6,404 bases of DNA from an uncultured Clostridia bacterium (GTDB taxonomy: Bacteria; Bacillota; Clostridia; Oscillospirales; Oscillospiraceae). Of this stretch, positions 1 to 6,404 are shown piece after piece; positions within the stretch are counted from its first letter, which is position 1; every line of letters starts with the position of its first letter. The DNA lies in the NCBI GenBank assembly GCA_937894515.1, contig CALCRH010000144.1:1-6404 (forward strand), in the 5' to 3' direction. The translations under genes and the position numbers were made by a program. The notes beneath the pieces are model-generated. The model was given only the letters and a program-made list of their open reading frames with translations. It did no database searches and had not been told where the DNA came from.

Positions 1-3000
1 TATATGAAGATGTGCCCACTATCTTCTTCGATAACCGCGGACTAAAATGGTCGGATGTGTATGTTCACTTCAACCCGTATTGGGATGCAAGTGGTAAAGG
101 CGCAGGATCCAAGTCCAGCCATACCGCTCACATGACCCAAATCGGTTCAACAGGTATTTATTACTACAATTATACTGATGCTGAGAAAAATTCTATTGTA
201 GCCTTCACAGAAGCTGCACAAGGTGATTACGATAATTTCTATGGAACCAAAGTGGCTTATCGTGAAGACTTTAATGAATGCGAGCCGTTGTTTATCCCAA
301 GTACAACATCAAGTAATGGCAATATTAATAATTGTGTTTATTATAGCGATAAAACAACTGTAACCGGCAACTGGGATACGTATAGCACGACCTCTAAATA
401 CTGGCTCTTAGGTTTGGGCGGTTCTTGGACTGAAACAGACGAGCGTAAACTTACCAAGCAGGATGCGCTTTCCAGCACTCAAACTATTTCGCTTACTTTG
501 ACAGAGAATCACACCTATGAATTTAAGTTCAAGACGTGTCGTGGTACTTGGTATGGCGTAGCATCTGGCACGACAATCACCTCGGCTAATTGCACGGACA
601 TTCAGTTTGTTGCGGGCAATGATAAAAGCAACTGCACGATCAAAACTACTGTTGCAGGTACATACACTTTCACGTTCGATAATCTAACCCAAAAACTCAC
701 CGTTACCTACCCTGCTATGCCTGCACCGGAAAGCATCAACGTAACCACAGAGCGTTACTTTGGAGAGGATAAAATGGCTACTTTCGTGGATAATACCGAC
801 AACCATATCTACGCAGACGAAACCTTGAAACTGACGATTGCAGAGGTTGCTGCTCCTACGGGTTGCACGACCTACTACCAATTCGGTGATAATACTGCTT
901 CTACGGAACGCACCTTCACCATCACCAATCCTTCTACTACCGCTTCTTCTATCGACGCTAAAGTATTCTTCCGCCCGAATGCAGGTGGCGCAGATGGCGA
1001 GGCTAAGACGGAGACAATTAACTATCAAGGTGTGGCTGTACCACAACTCTCGTTGCACTCCAGTCTAACCAACAACGAAATAGAACTGAGCCAAACTCCG
1101 GCAAATATTACCATTACCTCTGGTGCTTCTAACTATAGCGGAACAATGGACATCACCTGCGATGACATAGTATGGAAAAACAATGTACCTGCTACCAACA
1201 CCACCCACCCCGTAAACCTTCCGGATACCATTCATACATACAAGTACGTGGCTACTGGTTCGGCTAACGGACGTACCTTCACGGCAAACCTCTCCGTTAG
1301 TGTATATCAATTGGTTACCGTAAGAGTGAAAGACGCTAATCCTGCTTGGGCAAAGAACTTCTACATGTGGGATTCTGCTACGGGCAAACAAAATAGCGCT
1401 TGGCCGGGAGAAACGCTGACGCAAAAAGTAGGCGACTGGTACATCTTTAGCGTTAAGTATCCTGCCTACGATAAGTTTGTTATCAACGATGGCGAGACCA
1501 CTGGCAAACAAACCATCGACCTATCTATCCCAAGTGCAGACATCTGCTACGAGATTGGTGCAGAAGACTATGCAACTGACGGCAAACACATCTATGCTTG
1601 CACTCAGGCAGCACAATGCCCGAACGGACTCTTTGTTGGTACGATTGACAACGTAGATATGTACAACGGCGAAAACAAGATGGTTAGTCCGTCGGTTCAA
1701 CTTGACCCGTCGCTGAACGTTGAGAATCTGCAAATCAGTTTCTCGTACGGCACAGCAGGTATCGTAACGGCTGACCAACGCGGTACTGCTATTAATCTAA
1801 CCGCTACACAAGTCGGATCTACTACCGTCACCGCTACCTACTCCATCGCAGGCGCAAAACCAGTCAGTCAAACCTTTACCGTCAACGTTACCGCTGCCAT
1901 CTTGATTCAAGCAAAATATAAAGGAGAGGATTTAGGTTGGGGTACTAATCACGATAACACTTGGCTACACTATTGGGGACAAGATAAAAACGGATATATC
2001 CAAATGACATGGGTCTCATATACCGATAACATGGATGTTTATGCTGCCCGCGTTCCTCTGGATGTTAATAGTAGTATCAATTTCCAAGTAGGCTACCCAA
2101 AAGATGAAAGTTGGTACTCATGGCGTCAAACGGATAATGTTGAAAATGTTTCAACCAATGGTTGCTACACTATCACTTCACAAGGTGATAATAAGAATCG
2201 TGCCATTCGTAGAGATGGAGATGCTTGTTGGACGGAATATCAAGTAGAGATAGATATGAACAATGGCACAGTCTATTACTCGAACAAGATTACCGACCTT
2301 AGCGAAACCGTTTCCTTCTTTGCACCGGGCAACAACAACGAGACTCTAAGTTACAAAAAAGGGTTAGTTCGCATCATGCGCAACGGAGAGCAAGCAGGTA
2401 CTATTGATGCTACTGCATTTGATTCCTCTTACGTCTATACCGCTAAGATTACGGAAAGCATGGGGCTCAGCAATATCCAGAAGTATCGTGGCAACTACTA
2501 CATTCGTACCGATGCTGCTACTGCAACTGCATCTGGCGATGACTTTAGCGATGGTTGGAACGACTACAAACAAACGAGCCACGCCTTTACCGAGATTTCG
2601 CTTTACGAGGGCGCACGCTACAACTATTATTGGATTTGCAATTGCAAACGCAAGAATGACGCTGGCAATCTTAATATCAAAGCACGTGTAGGTAACGAGT
2701 ACAACTCCGACCTTGCGGGTATGATTACTAACGACACCTACACATTCGGAGATGGATATATCACGCCGGACGCAAATGGTGTTAACCTGCGCTTTGGCTA
2801 CAACCCGAACGACAACCACTTCGAACGTTCCATCTTGCGTGGTTCAAGCGACGACCTATTCCTCAACGTAATCGGTGAGAATATCTATAACGAACAAAAC
2901 TGCTCTACCCTCTTGAATGAGGCAAACGCAAATAGTAAACTCATCGACAAGAGCAACTGGGTATATGAGAAAGTGGTTTATGCAAGTATTACTGATGACA

Positions 3001-3002
3001 TG
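1..3002 (+). other. Bacteroidales-like part of the chimera: fragment of a large secreted multidomain glycan-binding protein
   Basis: This stretch has neither its own start nor its own stop in the window. The signal peptide and any C-terminal sorting domain (type IX or lipoprotein type) would lie outside what is seen. Aromatic-rich strands (DVYVHFNPYWD, YWLLGLGGSW, FYMWD, WLHYWGQD) are consistent with carbohydrate-binding faces. The CBM26-like unit at nt 1311-1547 is the best-supported domain. Internal composition is uneven: my hand count gives about 35% GC at nt 121-360, about 40% at nt 1921-2280 and about 50% at nt 1681-1860. No catalytic glycoside hydrolase motif was recognised, so a binding or adhesion role is inferred rather than an enzymatic one. 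Host assignment to Bacteroidales rests on domain style only. Confidence 0.6.
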
Positions 3003-3692
3003 ACTGGAACAACACTTCTCAATGCTTTACTTTCAACCATTCCCGATAATAAGCGTGTATTTACTATCGAATCCGGTTCAAGAGAACTGTCGCTTGTTCG
3101 TTATTCAAGAGGTGGAAAAGTCACGAACAATGTGGTTCATACGCTGTCCCGCCCTTCGGATAATGAAGCATACGATATAACTCAGGAGGATTTGGTCGTA
3201 TCATCTTTGCGTTTTAATCCGGACATTGTGGTGGTTGGTGAAATGCGAGACACCGAAGCGTATTCGGCGGTAGAAGCAAGTCTTACCGGACACACGGTTG
3301 TATCGACCGTTCACGCATCGGCCGCAGATGCGGCACACATGCGACTGGCTCTGCTTTGTCAGAAGCGTTTTCCTATCAACTTCCAGACTTCACTGATGCA
3401 GGCAGGACAGGCATTTCCGCTTGTTGTGTACGCTCACAAGCTCGAAGATAACTCCCGAAAGATCATGGATATTTCCGAGTGCGTCATTCTTCCCAACGGT
3501 GAAAGAGAGTATCATACGCTGTTCCGCTATCACATCACGAAAAACGAGTTGAAGCGTGGCAAGTACAAAATCGAGGGCTATTTTGAACAGCCCGAAATCA
3601 TGAGCGACAATCTCAAAAACAAGCTCTTACAGTTCGGCGTTCCGCAGGAAACGCTTGAAAAATTCTTGGTAAAGGAGGGCGACTTCAAGTGA
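3..3692 (+). CDS. In-frame chimera: Bacteroidales-type carbohydrate-binding surface protein joined to the C-terminal half of a CpaF/TadA-like ATPase (5'-partial)
   Basis: The frame is open to the window edge (Tyr-Glu-Asp precede a GTG at nt 12), so the true start lies upstream; residues here count from that GTG. Residues 1 to about 997 are a Thr/Asn/Tyr-rich, beta-strand-rich extracellular protein. About 130-234 end in a SusE/F-like strand pattern (GTYTFTFDNLTQKLTVTYP). About 434-512 look like a CBM26 starch-binding module, with FYMWD, W464-P-G and a late QTIDL. About 536-627 are Ig/BIG2-like, and 628-997 are further beta-rich modules. Such arrays are typical of Bacteroidales glycan-binding surface proteins. 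From residue 1000 the protein is instead a VirB11/CpaF-type secretion ATPase with Walker B and His boxes. No known family combines these parts, and the ATPase Walker A is cut at the join. A contig chimera is more likely than a real fusion. The exact glycan bound, if any, cannot be read from the sequence. Confidence 0.75.
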   Translation, partial: YEDVPTIFFDNRGLKWSDVYVHFNPYWDASGKGAGSKSSHTAHMTQIGSTGIYYYNYTDAEKNSIVAFTEAAQGDYDNFYGTKVAYREDFNECEPLFIPSTTSSNGNINNCVYYSDKTTVTGNWDTYSTTSKYWLLGLGGSWTETDERKLTKQDALSSTQTISLTLTENHTYEFKFKTCRGTWYGVASGTTITSANCTDIQFVAGNDKSNCTIKTTVAGTYTFTFDNLTQKLTVTYPAMPAPESINVTTERYFGEDKMATFVDNTDNHIYADETLKLTIAEVAAPTGCTTYYQFGDNTASTERTFTITNPSTTASSIDAKVFFRPNAGGADGEAKTETINYQGVAVPQLSLHSSLTNNEIELSQTPANITITSGASNYSGTMDITCDDIVWKNNVPATNTTHPVNLPDTIHTYKYVATGSANGRTFTANLSVSVYQLVTVRVKDANPAWAKNFYMWDSATGKQNSAWPGETLTQKVGDWYIFSVKYPAYDKFVINDGETTGKQTIDLSIPSADICYEIGAEDYATDGKHIYACTQAAQCPNGLFVGTIDNVDMYNGENKMVSPSVQLDPSLNVENLQISFSYGTAGIVTADQRGTAINLTATQVGSTTVTATYSIAGAKPVSQTFTVNVTAAILIQAKYKGEDLGWGTNHDNTWLHYWGQDKNGYIQMTWVSYTDNMDVYAARVPLDVNSSINFQVGYPKDESWYSWRQTDNVENVSTNGCYTITSQGDNKNRAIRRDGDACWTEYQVEIDMNNGTVYYSNKITDLSETVSFFAPGNNNETLSYKKGLVRIMRNGEQAGTIDATAFDSSYVYTAKITESMGLSNIQKYRGNYYIRTDAATATASGDDFSDGWNDYKQTSHAFTEISLYEGARYNYYWICNCKRKNDAGNLNIKARVGNEYNSDLAGMITNDTYTFGDGYITPDANGVNLRFGYNPNDNHFERSILRGSSDDLFLNVIGENIYNEQNCSTLLNEANANSKLIDKSNWVYEKVVYASITDDMTGTTLLNALLSTIPDNKRVFTIESGSRELSLVRYSRGGKVTNNVVHTLSRPSDNEAYDITQEDLVVSSLRFNPDIVVVGEMRDTEAYSAVEASLTGHTVVSTVHASAADAAHMRLALLCQKRFPINFQTSLMQAGQAFPLVVYAHKLEDNSRKIMDISECVILPNGEREYHTLFRYHITKNELKRGKYKIEGYFEQPEIMSDNLKNKLLQFGVPQETLEKFLVKEGDFK
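2997..3012 (+). other. Junction between Bacteroidales-like and Clostridia-like sequence
   Basis: Left of this point the translation reads VYEKVVYASITDD, in keeping with the surface protein. Right of it, TTLLNALLSTIPDNKRVFT is ATPase sequence. The codons between are ATG ACT GGA ACA ACA. A normal P-loop needs Gly-Lys-Thr-Thr; here Gly-Thr-Thr stands in its place. The exact breakpoint could be anywhere in these few bases because short shared bases (GGA, ACA) may belong to either side. No inverted repeat, insertion sequence or attachment-site-like duplication was seen around it. Confidence 0.7.
3009..3692 (+). pseudogene. C-terminal half of a CpaF/TadA (VirB11-like) secretion ATPase, N-terminal half missing
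   Basis: Intact relatives are hexameric cytoplasmic ATPases that drive Tad pilus or type II/IV secretion assembly through TadB/TadC-type membrane proteins. Visible, counted from the GTG at nt 12: the tail of Walker A (TTLLNALLSTIP, from residue 1000), an Asp-box-like segment TIESGSREL (1018-1026), Walker B as PDIVVVGEMRD (D1071, E1077), and the His box GHTVVSTVHA (1093-1102). The tail includes LEDNSRKIMDISEC and ends DFK. Clostridial relatives of this group carry the P-loop as GSTGSGKTT followed by LLSTIPDNKR, so the cut falls inside the P-loop and removes its Lys and the N-terminal domain. The 3' end overlaps the next gene by 4 nt, showing the operon is natural from here on. In the source genome the gene was probably complete; here it cannot encode a working ATPase. 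Confidence 0.85.
3671..3679 (+). promoter_or_regulatory. Ribosome binding site deciding the GTG start of the TadB-like gene
   Basis: AAAGGAGGG lies inside the end of the ATPase frame, 9 nt before the GTG at 3689. It is a strong anti-Shine-Dalgarno match and supports the unusual GTG start that overlaps the ATPase stop (GTGA), implying translational coupling. Such a strong site fits Firmicutes and not Bacteroidetes, which use little Shine-Dalgarno pairing. Confidence 0.85.
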
Positions 3693-4612
3693 TATTACCG
3701 ATTATCAGTTCCGTGCTTCTCATCATTTCCATTGCTATTCTGTTCGGACTTACACCCGAACAGGTTACGACCGATCTTATTACACTTATTACCCCGAATG
3801 ACAGTCTGAAAGACAAGGTCAAGAACTTGCGTGGAAATAAGAAAAAGCACGGTATCTACAAAACTTTGATGAAGATGAAAACCGCACTCGCCGTAACGGG
3901 AAAGTCAAAGCAGTTCACACTTGTTTGCTGTGCCTCTTTGGTTCTCTTTGCGGCGGGCATCATTTTGTCTTTGCTTATCAATAACATTTATCTGATGCCG
4001 GCGATTGCAGTCGCCTTTGCACTCATTCCGTTCTTCTATACGACAAGCACCCTTTCATACTACGAAAGGCACACAAAAGAAGAACTGGAAACAGCACTTT
4101 CCATTATCACGACATCTTATACACGAAACAATGATCTTGTGGCGGCAGTCAAGGAAAACATCCAGTATATCAAACCGCCGCTTCGTGAGGTCTTTCAGGA
4201 GTTTGTCGTGGATGCCACCTCTATCACATCGAATATCACCCGTGCCATTCTCAACTTGAAAGAAAAGGTCGAAGATGACATCTTTGATGAATGGTGCGAC
4301 ACGCTGATTCAATGCCAGGATGACAGTACGCAGAAGGACACGCTACTGTCTGTCGTGGCAAAACTGGCGGATGTCCGTCAGGTCAACACCGAGCTGAAAA
4401 CAATGCTTTCGTCAGCCCGTATGGAATACTGGACTATGGTGGGTTTGGTTGTCGGCAATGTGCCGCTTCTGTATCTGCTCAATAAGGACTGGTTCCATAC
4501 GCTTTTGTTTACGACACCCGGCAAGATCACTTGCGGTGTCTGCGGTATCGTGATTTTGGTCACGGCTTTGTTCATGATGAAATTCACGAAGCCCATCGAA
4601 TATAAGAGATAA
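3689..4612 (+). CDS. TadB-like type II secretion system F family membrane protein
   Basis: This 307-residue protein is an inner-membrane platform component that in Tad/type IV filament systems couples the CpaF-type ATPase to pilin assembly. Likely membrane segments are residues 2-20, 77-97, 99-118, 247-264 and 278-297. The cytoplasmic T2SSF-like helical domain lies at about 130-245 (from ELETALSIITTSY through TELKTMLSSARMEYW). The basic linker at 40-75, with KDKVKNLRGNKKK and later ALAVTGKSKQF, is typical of the clostridial members of this group. The GTG start is chosen because a strong ribosome binding site precedes it by 9 nt and it overlaps the ATPase stop by 4 nt. It sits directly between the ATPase and a second F-family gene, the usual TadA-TadB-TadC order. 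Identity as TadB rather than TadC rests on order and length. Sequence divergence from classical TadB is large. Confidence 0.85.
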   Translation: MILPIISSVLLIISIAILFGLTPEQVTTDLITLITPNDSLKDKVKNLRGNKKKHGIYKTLMKMKTALAVTGKSKQFTLVCCASLVLFAAGIILSLLINNIYLMPAIAVAFALIPFFYTTSTLSYYERHTKEELETALSIITTSYTRNNDLVAAVKENIQYIKPPLREVFQEFVVDATSITSNITRAILNLKEKVEDDIFDEWCDTLIQCQDDSTQKDTLLSVVAKLADVRQVNTELKTMLSSARMEYWTMVGLVVGNVPLLYLLNKDWFHTLLFTTPGKITCGVCGIVILVTALFMMKFTKPIEYKR

Positions 4613-4618
4613 GGAGGT
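4611..4618 (+). promoter_or_regulatory. Ribosome binding site of the TadC-like gene
   Basis: AAGGAGGT overlaps the TAA stop of the TadB-like gene and lies 8 nt before the ATG at 4627. It is a perfect Shine-Dalgarno-type match that fixes the start and indicates co-translation from one message. Confidence 0.85.
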
Positions 4619-4626
4619 CAAGAAAT

Positions 4627-5496
4627 ATGCTACAAGCAATTATCGGTATTCTTTGCGGCATCGGTCTGTTCTTTGTGCTGGTCGATGCTTACGGGATACC
4701 GTATATGAAAACTTCACAGGCAGTAAAGAGTCTGTCATCCAAGCAGAAAAACAAGACCTCCGGACTGGATGTGTGGCTCGGTAATCTTGCCGGCTGGCTT
4801 TCAAAGAAAATCAAAATCAATGAGTTCAAGAAAGCACAACTGGAAGCCGACCTCAGAACGGCACAGATGGATATTACGCCGGAGATGTTCAAAGCAAATG
4901 CCATCGTCAAAGCGTTGCTCATCGGCGTGTTTGCCATCCCGATGATTTTCATTTTCCCGATCCTTTGTCCCGTTGTATTGTTCCTTGCGTTCTTCCTCTA
5001 TCGGAGAGAACTGAAAAGCGTGAGTTTCCGTATCAGAGAAAAGCGTGAGAAGATCGAATACGAGCTTCCGAGACTGGTTTTCACTATCGAAAAGACACTC
5101 AAACACAACAGAGATGTTCTGTATATGCTTGAGAGCTACGAAAAGAACGCCGGTCCGGAGATGAAACACGAACTCGGCATTACGGTGGCGGATATGAAGT
5201 CCGGCAACTACGAAGCAGCGATCACCCGAATGGAATCCCGTGTCGGCTCGTCTATGATGAGCGATGTTTGCAGAGGTCTTATCGGCATTATGCGTGGCGA
5301 TGATAACGGTCTTTACTGGACATCGCTCTCCCTCAAATTCAATGACATTCAGAGGCAGAAGCTCCGCATGGAAGCACAGAAGGTTCCCCGCAAGGTAAAA
5401 CGCCTTTCGATGTGTTTGCTCGTCTGCTTTATGCTCATCTATGTTGTCGTTATTCTCGAACAGATCATGTCCTCCATCGGCGTACTGTTTGCGTAA
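4627..5496 (+). CDS. TadC-like type II secretion system F family membrane protein
   Basis: This 289-residue protein is the second inner-membrane platform component, expected to pair with the TadB-like protein beneath the growing filament. Likely membrane segments are residues 2-20, about 93-125 (two closely spaced hydrophobic stretches, AIVKALLIGVFAIPMIFIF then PILCPVVLFLAFFLY) and about 261-280. The T2SSF-like cytoplasmic domain is at about 140-250, with IEYELPRLVFTIEKTL, RDVLYMLESYEKNAGPE, a short MKSGNYEAAITRME stretch and DVCRGLIGIMRGDD. This pattern matches the proteins often annotated 'secretion protein F' in clostridial mobile elements. It starts 14 nt after the TadB-like stop. No key part appears missing. 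Calling it TadC is inference from order; membership of the F family is clear. Confidence 0.85.
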   Translation: MLQAIIGILCGIGLFFVLVDAYGIPYMKTSQAVKSLSSKQKNKTSGLDVWLGNLAGWLSKKIKINEFKKAQLEADLRTAQMDITPEMFKANAIVKALLIGVFAIPMIFIFPILCPVVLFLAFFLYRRELKSVSFRIREKREKIEYELPRLVFTIEKTLKHNRDVLYMLESYEKNAGPEMKHELGITVADMKSGNYEAAITRMESRVGSSMMSDVCRGLIGIMRGDDNGLYWTSLSLKFNDIQRQKLRMEAQKVPRKVKRLSMCLLVCFMLIYVVVILEQIMSSIGVLFA

Positions 5497-5502
5497 GGAG
5501 GT
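5495..5502 (+). promoter_or_regulatory. Ribosome binding site of the DUF4320-like gene
   Basis: AAGGAGGT again overlaps the TAA stop of the gene before it, 6 nt ahead of the ATG at 5509. The same stop-plus-site layout occurs at 4611, a shared design feature of this operon. Confidence 0.85.
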
Positions 5503-5508
5503 GCGGAA

Positions 5509-5922
5509 ATGTTTAAGAAACTGATAAAACCGAAACACGGCGAAGGATATGTCGATATGTGTGTCGGCGTTGTCGTGTTTGTCATGGTTCTCGTTATCGC
5601 TATCAACATTTTCAGCTTTATTACGCTCCGCATAGAACTTGACCAGATCTGTGATGAACTGATTGAATCCGCCACCTATGACGGATGCTTCGGAAGTACC
5701 TTCAACACAACCGACCGCAATATGCTCGATGATTACTATTATTATGATCTTGACTGGGGTGCGGATAAGTTCTTCAACACAGCATACAGCCGAGTGCAGC
5801 TTGGTGATCGAATGTGGGTTAAGGTTTCCGTTGACACCTATATCAAAGGTCTCGGCGTATTCAAGATACCTGTCACCGTTTCGGTCAAGAAATCGGGGCT
5901 TTCCGAAAAATACTGGAAGTAG
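5509..5922 (+). CDS. DUF4320-like (TadE-like) pseudopilin
   Basis: This 137-residue protein has a short basic N-terminus (MFKKLIKPKH), a GEGYVDMCV motif at 11-19, one hydrophobic helix at about 17-38, and an extracytoplasmic beta-rich domain ending LSEKYWK. A basic tip, conserved small motif and single N-terminal helix are the plan of TadE-like pseudopilins. The end, with a conserved S-E-x-Y-W-K, resembles DUF4320 proteins found beside TadB/TadC-like genes in Clostridia. The expected role is a filament or minor pilin subunit anchored in the membrane before assembly. A prepilin-peptidase site could be after G11, which would place D16 at +5 instead of the usual Glu; this is uncertain. Residues 74-83 (DDYYYYDLDW) are notably acidic and aromatic. 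Family assignment is from memory of the family's pattern, not a search. Confidence 0.75.
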   Translation: MFKKLIKPKHGEGYVDMCVGVVVFVMVLVIAINIFSFITLRIELDQICDELIESATYDGCFGSTFNTTDRNMLDDYYYYDLDWGADKFFNTAYSRVQLGDRMWVKVSVDTYIKGLGVFKIPVTVSVKKSGLSEKYWK

Positions 5923-5931
5923 GTGTAAGCG

Positions 5932-6402
5932 ATGAAAAATAAACGAGGCGAAGGATATGTTTCCGTGTGTGTGCTTCTTATCATCGTTTGCATGATTCTT
6001 TCGGTATTCGTTACCTTTGCAAGTGCGGTCAATGTCGTAAAGATGACCGAGCGTAATTCCAGAGTCGTGCTGGATAATCTTGTGATGCGTGGTGCGATTG
6101 ACACCTATCAGTCCATCAAGAAAGGCAACGATGAAAATGCCATCATTGAATCGCAGGAGTATATTGACGAACTTTGCGAATTTTGCACATTTGCAAGAAG
6201 CGGAAGTTTCTTGTATGCTTATGATGACAACGGACAACAGATGTTTCGTATATCCGTTCCAAGTGTCGGCTATACCACGACTAAAAAGTTAAAGGTATAT
6301 GCTTCATACACCGTTTATGTCCCGGTTTACTTCTGCGGCATACAGGTCAGCACGGCAACTATCCCCATTACAGTAGAATCCAAATACACGGAAAAGTTTT
6401 AA
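5932..6402 (+). CDS. Second small pseudopilin-like protein, paralogue of the preceding gene
   Basis: This 156-residue protein starts MKNKRGEGYVSVCV, with a helix at about 10-33, then an extracytoplasmic domain. The GEGYV-x-x-CV motif matches the previous gene, and the two share an exact 14-nt stretch there (5539-5552 and 5947-5960). The C-terminal strands also resemble it (LKVYASYTVYVPVYF, then IPITVESKYTEKF, against VKVSVDTY, then IPVTVSVKKSG). It differs in a helical middle (residues 55-85, rich in Glu, Asp and Lys) holding a Cys-x-x-Cys at 82-85, plus C135. These could form a disulfide outside the membrane. It starts 9 nt after the preceding stop with only a weak AGGTG-type site, so its translation may depend on coupling. 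A second subunit of the same filament is the best inference; no named family is certain. Confidence 0.7.
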   Translation: MKNKRGEGYVSVCVLLIIVCMILSVFVTFASAVNVVKMTERNSRVVLDNLVMRGAIDTYQSIKKGNDENAIIESQEYIDELCEFCTFARSGSFLYAYDDNGQQMFRISVPSVGYTTTKKLKVYASYTVYVPVYFCGIQVSTATIPITVESKYTEKF

Positions 6403-6404
6403 GG
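6401..6404 (+). promoter_or_regulatory. Probable start of a further ribosome binding site at the window edge
   Basis: The final AAGG overlaps the TAA stop, just as AAGGAGGT does at 4611 and 5495. It suggests that the operon continues with another gene a few bases beyond the window. Only four bases are visible, so this rests on analogy. Confidence 0.4.

Noticed and set aside
762..776. GGAGAGG followed by an in-frame ATG inside the surface protein, a possible internal start
   Set aside because: The surrounding protein (YFGEDKMATF) continues without a domain break. Bacteroidales rely little on such sites, so the match is most likely chance.
1920..1930. AAGGAGAGG, a Shine-Dalgarno-like stretch
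   Set aside because: No start codon follows at a suitable distance opening another frame of note. It encodes Lys-Gly-Glu-Asp in the continuous reading frame.
3..3692. Interpretation as a novel exported ATPase-adhesin system
   Set aside because: The join destroys the P-loop, would link an extracellular protein to a cytoplasmic motor, and coincides with a change of phylum-style signals. A contig chimera explains everything with fewer assumptions.
4597..4626. Possible terminator or promoter between the TadB-like and TadC-like genes
   Set aside because: The 14-nt gap is filled by the ribosome binding site. No stem followed by a T-run is present, and the tight spacing points to one transcript.
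4801..6237. A 478-codon open frame on the minus strand
   Set aside because: It lies antisense to three well-supported genes. Its translation is rich in His, Asn and Asp with no recognisable domain, and it lacks a convincing ribosome binding site, so it is a reading-frame shadow.

Overview
The window has two parts of apparently different origin, joined at about nt 3000-3012. Nt 1 to about 3002 encode part of a very large, Thr/Ser/Asn/Tyr-rich, beta-strand-rich secreted or surface protein. It has the style of gut or rumen Bacteroidales (Prevotella/Bacteroides): a SusE/F-like strand module, a CBM26-like starch-binding module and Ig-like modules. Its 5' end lies outside the window and its natural 3' end is missing.

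From about nt 3009 onward the sequence is a compact, same-strand operon of Firmicutes/Clostridia style. Strong AGGAGG-type ribosome binding sites precede three of the four downstream starts, and gaps run from a 4-nt overlap to 14 nt. In order it holds the C-terminal half of a CpaF/TadA/VirB11-like secretion ATPase, a TadB-like inner-membrane protein, a TadC-like inner-membrane protein, a DUF4320-like pseudopilin, and a second small pseudopilin-like protein. The last bases (AAGG after a stop) look like the start of the ribosome binding site of another gene beyond the edge. The set resembles the Tad-like/type IV filament modules on clostridial chromosomes and integrative elements. The ATPase would power assembly, TadB/TadC would form the membrane platform, and the two small proteins would be filament or minor pilin subunits. 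No prepilin peptidase is seen in the window.

The most striking observation is that the two parts form one uninterrupted reading frame (nt 3-3692), with the junction inside the Walker A loop of the ATPase. The residues TTLLNAL are kept, but the preceding GxxGxGK and the whole N-terminal half of the ATPase are replaced by the surface protein. The most economical reading is a chimeric (misassembled) metagenomic contig. A real recombination event would give an ATPase that cannot bind nucleotide normally. The downstream operon is coherent in itself. No RNA genes, CRISPR arrays, insertion sequences, terminators or clear promoters were seen, and no gap without a gene exceeds 14 nt.
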